Source: Plantago ovata (Eukaryota; Streptophyta; Magnoliopsida; Lamiales; Plantaginaceae). From it: a DNA stretch of 64,000 nt. Numbering within the stretch: position 1 is the stretch's first letter; each line of letters starts with the position of its first letter. Positions 56,657 through 64,000 of this stretch are shown piece after piece. The stretch is taken from assembly GCA_028274465.1 (NCBI GenBank), contig CM051456.1, positions 88,956,753-89,020,752 of the forward strand, written 5' to 3'. The notes under the pieces are model-generated. The model was not told the origin of the DNA, searched no databases, and saw nothing but the letters and a program-made list of their open reading frames with translations. The position numbers and the translations under genes were made by a program.

Positions 56657-59600
56657 TGGATACAATGGAATTCTACAACAATGCAGAAATCCAAACTCTT
56701 ACTGACGGACAAGGAGTCACTGAAAAAGTGATTTCTATCTCAGTTCAAGGTGTGCAAATCATCCTGAAATGGATTGATTTAGCTAACATCTTTCAGATTC
56801 CAACTACTGGAAATGAAGATGACATCACTGCCACTGATGAAGAAATTGAAGCCTTCTACAGTGATGTCAGAAATGAAAAGATGAAGAAAGGAGAGATTGC
56901 TCCCGTGACTTGGACCTCAAAGCACGTAAAGAGGAAGCATCTCTGCCATTCGCTTGGTCTGGTAGCTCTGCTACTAATCAAAGTGTTAAGACTCCCAAGT
57001 TGGAGGAATTGTCCAAGTTGGCTTGAGAAGGTGTCCATTTCTGATGCATATCCATGAGAACAAAACAGAGCTTAACTGGGCTAAGTACATTTTCAACAGA
57101 CTTGCTGATTGTGTTACTAAGTTCAAGGTAAAGGTTGAAGACAATACAGTCTCATATACCTTTCCAGTGATGTATGGATTGAAAATATGCTACATCCTTG
57201 AACACTTCAGGATTCAGCTAAGAAACCCATTGTCGATTAAGAAATCAGTATGCAATGTGGGAAGAGCCTTCTACAGCAGAATGGACCTAAGCTTGCTGAC
57301 AAGAAGTCAAAGAAGACAACAGCCGCAAATGTTGTCAGTATTGGTCAGCAAGATAGGTATTCAACAGCTACAAATGTTGCTGAGACTGATAATCAGTCCA
57401 TGAATGCAACAGCGGCAGATGTTGATCAACAAGGTAAGTGTACAACAGCTGCAAATGTTGTTGAGAATGCAACAGCTGCAAATAGTTGCTGCTGAAGCCA
57501 CTGCGGTTGCTGAAACTAATGCACCCATTGAAAAATCTAAGAAGAAAAAGAGGAAAGATGATGATGACACTCAAACTGCAACGTCATCAGCTGACCCCAT
57601 TCCAAAGAAGAAACGGACAAAGACTTACCCAAGAAAGAAAACAACGACACGTAAGTCCGTTCCAATTGTCCATGATCTTTCAGATGATGCTCCAGTGGTT
57701 GCTGAAACGCAAGCCACTGCAGCAGATGTTGTTGAAGTGTTTGCAGAACCCTTCAGCAATGTTGAAGTGTTTGCAGAAGCCTTCAACAATCAACCCAACA
57801 TTGATACATCTGCTGATACAAGACCACATGGCAGTGGAAATGAAATTTCTGCCCAAGTCCTCGATATCTACATTGTAGATAATCCTGATGACAACACTCT
57901 AGAACCAGCAAGTGATATTGCTGAAGATTTGAGAAGAGCGGCACTTGCTGACAATGCTGCTGAAAAGATGGTTGCTGAACAAGCAACTAATCAAGTCCCG
58001 GAAATTGTTGAAGCTGCAATTGCTGAAGAACCACTTGCTGAGACTGCAATTGTTCAAGTCCCATAGGTTGCTGAAACACAACAAGAGACAGTATTCGACG
58101 ACGCATCTCATGATGCTGAGAATATTAGACCAAGTTCACCAATAACTTCTAAGCCAGCAAATGGACTTGGAGATTGATGACAACTCCAATAAGTCAGTAG
58201 ACCTGTTCATGACGAGTAGTGAACTTAAAGGTCAAGATGTCTAAGCTCAACTTGTCAATTCAGAGACAAGGGAGATTGCTGAATCTGCACAACCTTCTCA
58301 GAGAGAGCAAGAGAAGAAGTCTGTTGAAGAACAAGTCCCAGATAATGAAGATGTCATCAATGCTGAAAGGACTGAGTCACCACCTTCCCTTCTTTAGCAG
58401 GTAGTTAACTCAGACATAAGCAAAACTTCACTATCTGAAACTCTATCTTTTGCTGATATAATTGTTTCCTTACAGACTTCTCAAGATACACGTCAGAAGA
58501 TTGCTGAAACTTCTGCACCAGAATCCACAACTCATGTTCAGCAGGTAGATGAAGTTTTTGGTAAATCTACTAAGTTTGACAACTTAGTACTTGTATCTAA
58601 TATAAAATTATTTCAGGATGAACAATTCAAGGATACTGCCCAAGCTCCTGAAGCTATGGAAATAGTACCAGCACAACTTAGTGTGCAACATGAGCTTGTT
58701 GAACCTCAGCAAGTAAATCATGTTACAGTTTTAGACTCTAAAACTATTTTCCAAAACCTTCCTGAACTTAATTTTATTCTTTTTCAGGCTCAAAAGGAGA
58801 CCACTGAAGTGGTTCTCATCACTGAAGATCTTGAAGTAAGTTCATAAGAACTTTACTCAAACTTCAAAAAGAATACCTTGACCAGAGTTGCTAAATCTGT
58901 CAGCAACTGGCAACGATACAGAAGGATGGATTTCTCTGATCTTCACCTTCGTCTGTCCAACGAGAAAAAGAGAATCTCTTTACTGAGACTCGAGACCTTT
59001 GTACACTCAATACTTCCAGAAGAGCTGACATATTCTCAGCTAATGAGCTCAAGTCTGATTGCTCTAATCAGAGAAAATATGAAAGCTAAATTCAAGAGTG
59101 CCTCTCCAGCTGAACAAGCTGTGATGCTCAAGGGTTCCTTTGTACCTATGGTGGCTGATCCCCACAAAATCAATGAAGAAGAGGAAGTTACTAGCGCTGC
59201 TATGTACAAACATCTCGAGTTAGTCATACTAACGGACGATGATGAAGAAGAAGAGGATGAAAATATCCCAAAGGATACCAGTGATGATGAAGGAAAAGGT
59301 TCCAAGGACAACAAGGATGATGATGATGATAATCAAGGTCCTAGTCCTGATGCTGGTGGAGTTAAACTGACAATTGCTGAGACTGAAAATCAAGATACTG
59401 AAAATCAGCAAGCTGACCAAACTCCTCGCCAGCATCAAGAATCCACTCCTGCTCCTGCTGAGATAAGTACTCAAGCAACTGAACAAGTTGCTAAAACTGT
59501 AGAAGAGTACGCCAGAAAGCGTGCTGAAATGCACTTAGGTAAAACTATGCTTTCTGATGCCGAGTTAGCTTTACTCGATGCCAAGGTCACTGATCCAAAC

Positions 59601-61589
59601 CTTGAAGATGAAGATATGGATGAAGATTATCAAAGAGCACTTCAAAATAGTCTACAAATTCATGCTAGACATACGCAGAATCTAGACATTGCTCAATCTT
59701 CAGGAGTGAAGAACAACGGAAGTCCCCTCCATTCCACTTACTACTGGTGAAACTCCAGTTGTTGAGTTAAAAGAGTTGCCCTCAGCAACCACTCAACCAC
59801 AAGTGTCTGAAGCTAAAGATTTAGGAACCAAGGTTGCTGGCCTTGATGAATCTGATGACGAAGAAGATCTCTTTAACTTCTCAGCAAATGAAGAAGAATT
59901 GACAAAGAAAATTGAACCCTCTGAGGTTGCAATTCCTCCTCCATCTCTCCAAAATGATGAAGGAGATGCTGAAAGAAGTCGTTTGCTGAGAAATGATGAT
60001 CAATTCGCTACTGAGATAAAATCTCATTCACTTACTCCCTCTCTAGTGCCGTTTCCTAATATTGAGGATTTTACTCCTAGAATTAAGACACTTATGGTTG
60101 TTCACAAAGCATGCAAGAAGAGGATGATGCATTGCTTGCTGAGAGTCCCCTTGATATGGGCAAGATACTGGCTACTGTGCTGAAACGCACTACTTCTCTT
60201 ACCATAGCTCAGAAAGACATAAGTCTACATCACAAAAGCTATGAAGAAGATGTCAGTCAAGCACTCAAACTGGCTAAAAGTGCATTGAAAAAGGCTCAGT
60301 CTTTCATTGAAGAAAAAGTCGACAATGAGCGCAGACATGAGGAGAACTTGGTGAGTATTAAAGAAAAACTGTCCAAGCTAACTACTGATCAACAAGGAAT
60401 CATTCTTAAATACAATAGCTTAAGTACGCTTGCTGAAAATTGCAATGAGTTTTTCTCTCTGCACATTCAACCGATGATGCAATCCATGTCTAAGGGGGAA
60501 GATAAACAAAGAAAATCTTCACGATCAAAGAAAACCCCTGTTGAAGCGCCATTGATACTGCCTGGTCCACCTCCCAGAGAACCTCTTACTGAAAGAGAGC
60601 AAAGTTCAAAGAAACGAGCTGAAACATATTCTGAGAGAAATTCAGCAAATCCAAAAAGGATAAGAACATGTGGTGAAACTCAAGAATACTGTCACACTGA
60701 GAGTCATCAAGATCTGAATGAAGATGATGATAATGATGATGACCAAACAATAGCTCAAGCAATAAGAGCTAAGCCTATTACAGCCTTAACTCCTTCTGGC
60801 CAATCTAAACACTTCTCTTCTGACTCAAGATCTTCAGCAAGAGATCAAGAAAATGCTAAGTCAAGAAGAAGAAGGAAAAGACAGGAAGAAAAGAGGCTAG
60901 CCAGCATTGCAATTGGCTCTGGCATTGAATATAGAAAGACCAGCAATGAGGAAACAACTCAAAATGTGATCAGAAACCTACATGGTTGCTGGGTCATAAA
61001 GCTGGAAGATCTTTTGGCCAATGATTTCTTTCCAACTGCTATACTTAATCAAATGTACACTTGGATTGAATTAAAAGTGCAAAGAAAAGAAAGGGATCCT
61101 CCTCCCTACCCAAGAAACATTGCTGCAAAATGGCTGAACTTGGAGATCTTAGTAAGAAGAAGTTCTATTGGCAAGAAGTTAAAACAAGAGCCTGATTTGA
61201 TTAAACCAATAGATGTTGCTTACTATAGTGATCCTTTAACCAAGAAGTCAAAGAAGAAATATGGCTTGATTCCTTATGAGTATTTTTATCTCACTGCTAA
61301 GGATCAAGAAGAAGATCTTCTCTGGTTAAGAAAGATTCATGCCAACAAGGGAATTTCAGATACACAACTTCTCCATGCCAGCAATTGGGGCATGAACTTG
61401 TGGGTACTTCACTACAAAGAGATGAATGGTGAAAATCATCATTATACTGCCTGCAAGAATGCAAGGATTATTCAACTTGAAGTCCGTAAGATACTGGAAG
61501 ATTACGAGAAGGACTGTGTTGAATTCTCTGCTCTTGCTGAGAAGAGTGTAAGGGACATTCTGAGGAAATCTTCTGCTGGAATAGTTTAA
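56657..61589 (+). pseudogene. Sire-2 extra ORF, remaining part
   Basis: Resumes directly after Athila-B with TGGATACAATGGAATTC (codons for LDTMEFYNN). Plant-transposon-like domain to about 57290 (VQGVQIILKWIDLANIF, HVKRKHLCHSLGLVALLLIK, FPVMYGLKICYILEHFRIQL); Ala/Glu/Thr-rich linker with repeats; a basic patch PKKKRTKTYPRKK near 57600; acidic run near 59240; coiled coil at about 60230-60440; conserved C-terminal part to the stop at 61587, the last stretch being open for nearly 500 codons. No signal peptide or clear membrane span. Several breaks. Function unknown. Confidence 0.82.
57315..57500 (+). repeat. In-frame minisatellite in Sire-2 extra ORF
   Basis: Variants of ACAGCTGCAAATGTTG recur about five times at 30-60 bp spacing. 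Same unit as Sire-1 17066-17215 but with different copy number. Confidence 0.75.
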
Positions 61590-61848
61590 GTCCCTTGTAA
61601 AAGCTTTGTTTGTTTTGTTTGCTGATTTTTGTAGTTATCTCTGAACTTTCTTGTAAACTTACTGAAAGATAACTATCAGCAATAAGCTTTTGACTCTTAT
61701 TGGTTTTGATTATGCAATCTACTTATGCTTACTGTTTTATTATTCAAGTATGCTTGCATTATTCAACTGATTTATTCAACATCAGAAACCTCTAAAAGGG
61801 TAACAATTAATTTATCCATGGATTGCTAACATCAAAAAGGGGGAAATT
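61590..61848 (+). other. Sire-2 3' non-coding stretch with polypurine tract
   Basis: AT-rich; ends in ATCAAAAAGGGGGAAATT (61831-61848), the polypurine tract before the 3' LTR, identical to Sire-1. Confidence 0.88.
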
Positions 61849-63360
61849 TGTTAGGAAACTTGTAAATTTTGATGAGCAATTAACCATGCTAAATTAAGGA
61901 AAGTCCAGTAACTAGTACTCTTAAGGTCCATAGGAATTTAGAATTTTAAGGACATTGTAAAAGAGGAACGTTTGCTGAAGACTTAGTGTACGTACTAGTT
62001 AGGTGCTTTAGTTAGCTGATGATGTACTTTGTTTACAAATGAACTATTGAAGCACTAGAACTGTTCAGATACTTGAAGAATTCGAAGACTGAAGACTTAA
62101 GAAGATTTCTGAAGATGGTATCTACAAAGGCACATGTTGCTCAGAAAGTGGAAATTTCAGCAACAACTTGCATAAGTGAAAATCTATATGACAGAGTAGG
62201 TTGTGCTTGCTGAAACTGAGACTGATCACTTGTTGAAATACATATGTGACCTCCTTGCCGAAAGTACTTGCATTTAGGCTCCAACGTTCACATTTGAATT
62301 TCATTCAAATGAACATTAAATGCAAAGTAAGCACGCGAAGAACATGAAGACTAGAAGACCAATGAAGGACGCTGCTGAAAGTACAAAAGCAACATAGTGA
62401 CATCTTAAGAAACAAAGCCTTAGAATTTGAAATTCAAACGGCTCCCTTGATTCACTATAAATAGAGGTCATCCGGCAAAGAGTTAAAGTGTGTCAACAAC
62501 GTGATCAAACTCTCACTTGTGTTTAAACACTCATCTTCCATACTCTTTACTGCCTATTGATCCGTTTCAAGACTTAAAGCTTGAAACAAGAGCTACTTGT
62601 GAAGAAGTAGAACATTCACGGCTAAGAAATTAGTTAAGTGTTCTTTCTTTCGAACAAGAAGAAGTCTTGACACCAGAAACAACTTAACTTGTTTACTGAA
62701 AAGTATTCCAAGTTTTGTTTCTTTGATAACTTGTTATAGCTGAATAAGTTATACTCAAGTCATCTCATCCCAAACCTCTCTAACTGATAAACACCCTTTT
62801 CAGGCGTGAAATTCAGGGGGAATTAATCAAGCATAGTGTTGCTGATTATAAGTCCCAAGTTTGGTGGAGAACAAGGTTTCGTTCTCTAGTTAGGTTGGAA
62901 ACGAAGCAATTGTGCTTTGGTTTCTGAAGAATCATTATAGATAGGTGTTGTAAGGAACCTCAAACTTATCTTAGTGGATTCAGTCCTAGAAAGGATAAAG
63001 TGGATCAGTTGAGAGATTACGCCACTCTCAGATACCACTATAAAAAGTGTGTGTGATTTACTTTACTGCATTTAGTTTTCAGCAAGCTTAACTATCTATA
63101 CACTATCACTCTGCTCACTTGCTGAAACTAGCACACTCTGAAAAGCACTTATTGTACAAAGACTTCCGCACTCTGTTTTTAAAGTACCAGTAAAACTCGT
63201 TACTGAAAAGTAACTAGTACTTGCTGAGAAAGTTAAGTATCAGCCAACTCATTATTGAAAAGTAATAAGTACTTGCTGAGAAAGTTTTTAAACGACGAAA
63301 GTTTGAAAAGACTATTCCCCCCCCCCTCTAGTCTTTTCTTGTTGTTTAAAGGGACCAATA
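61849..63360 (+). repeat. Sire-2 3' LTR
   Basis: 1512 bp, TGTTAGG... to ...GACCAATA, followed by TATAT (63361-63365), which matches 28522-28526. TATA box near 62456; GAAA-loop hairpins at 63199-63214 and 63251-63266; C run near 63317. Confidence 0.96.
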
Positions 63361-63999
63361 TATATCCATACTCTGGCCAGCGGTTTTACCAACACAACTA
63401 TGAACGACTTGAGAAGTTCTCTCCAATGCTACACATGAGAGATGAATCCTCACAGGAACACTTATCATCCACATTTGTAATATAGCCATGATCCCAGAAG
63501 GGCCGTAGCAGGCTGCTTATTCAGAGCGGGCATTGGATTCCTTCCAAAGACATGGGGCAACAAATGTGATGATAAAGTCCTAGGAGTCAAAGGACGAATG
63601 GCATCACTTCGACAACTCCGGTTCTCATAGACACTTCAGTGTAGAATATACATCGATGGGAGTATCTGGCAGGTTCTTCCATTGTTCGGAATCCTCCTCG
63701 AACAACTATGCGCAGTTATGGGAACATCATGGATTCGTCTAACGATCCGTTCCGTGGTCGTGGGATCGACTCACAGTTGCTCTAACAAGTATAACCTCCA
63801 CGCATACTAGTCTCAATTGCCTCATTCAGACCCCTACATCCAAGATGAGCTTCGACTAGGGAGAATTTGGGATAGATGATAATTCACATAGTTCCCACTA
63901 ATTATGTGATCATTCATCAATCCACGGGGGACATGTTTGATATCTATACAGACCAACCAGATAAAGATATGACATGTTGTATGCCTGATGTAATATACA
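63361..63999 (-). repeat. Copia-B LTR, minus strand, 5' part (in LTR orientation)
   Basis: Continuation of 27296-28526 after the Sire-2 insertion; the first five bases are the TATAT duplication. On the minus strand it begins TGTATATTACATCAGG at 63999, a plausible LTR start. Combined LTR length is about 1.87 kb. Only one base lies beyond it, so solo LTR and 3' LTR cannot be told apart. Confidence 0.7.
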
Positions 64000-64000
64000 A

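Larger units (their letters stand above)
28527..63360 (+). mobile_element. Sire-2: full-span Sirevirus with nested insertions
   Basis: 5' LTR (28527-30037), primer site, gag, pol, hairpin array, extra ORF and 3' LTR (61849-63360), flanked by TATAT on both sides. It sits inside the Copia-B LTR. Two insertions interrupt it: a solo Athila LTR in the integrase region and Athila-B in the extra ORF. Its LTRs differ by roughly 40-50 sites over 1.5 kb by eye (about 3%); at a commonly used plant LTR rate of 1.3e-8 per site per year this is about one million years. Coding parts have several breaks. The apparent 34.8 kb includes about 9.2 kb duplicated at an assembly gap. Confidence 0.95.

Noticed and set aside
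63370-64000. Host gene at the right edge
   Set aside because: A short open frame only; the sequence continues the minus-strand Copia-B LTR after the TATAT duplication.

Overview
This window is plant nuclear DNA, almost certainly an angiosperm and probably a eudicot. The evidence is a Sirevirus-type Ty1/copia element with an extra ORF after pol, Athila-type Ty3/gypsy elements primed by tRNA-Asp, a plant Helitron and an L1-type LINE with an RNase H tail. I find no host protein gene, rRNA, tRNA, CRISPR array or bacterial-style operon. Nearly all of the 64 kb is transposons nested in transposons. The LTR elements are treated as fossils: all look broken or non-autonomous.

Layout: (1) 1-6184, a Ty1/copia element (Copia-A): end of 5' LTR, tRNA-Met primer site, long leader, gag and pol, cut off by a Sirevirus LTR start. 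(2) 6185-6328, that LTR start, then a 100-N gap (6329-6428). (3) 6429-23017, the 3' half of a Sirevirus (Sire-1): promoter-like spacer, a ~5.2 kb extra ORF region (16080-21247) and the 3' LTR. An Athila element (Athila-A, 6626-16017, CCGGT target duplication) sits just before the extra ORF and carries another Athila LTR nested in its own 5' LTR. (4) 23018-23776, the helicase tail and exact 3' terminus of a Helitron. (5) 23991-25480, a solo Sirevirus LTR. (6) 25960-27283, old gypsy LTR scraps and a 5'-truncated LINE. (7) 27296-63999, a minus-strand copia LTR (Copia-B) split by a second Sirevirus (Sire-2, 28527-63360, TATAT duplication). Sire-2 has both LTRs, gag, pol and the extra ORF, and contains a solo Athila LTR (33133-34405, GCAGT) and an Athila gag-protease + ORF3 element (Athila-B, 38508-56651, CATGT).

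Assembly warning: 37644-46878 and 46979-56194 are the same ~9.2 kb in the same order on either side of a 100-N gap, including the same Sire-2/Athila-B junction. This looks like two overlapping contig ends that were never merged. Athila-B is then really one ~8.9 kb element and Sire-2 with its passengers about 25.5 kb.

Most interesting signals: the Sirevirus extra ORF does not look like an envelope. It has its own TATA box, follows an LTR-start look-alike and an array of seven hairpins, shows strong synonymous bias between the two copies (20 of 24 changes in one stretch), and its N-terminal part resembles ORF3 of the unrelated Athila element. The Sirevirus LTR also carries paired hairpins with GAAA loops whose stems covary between copies.
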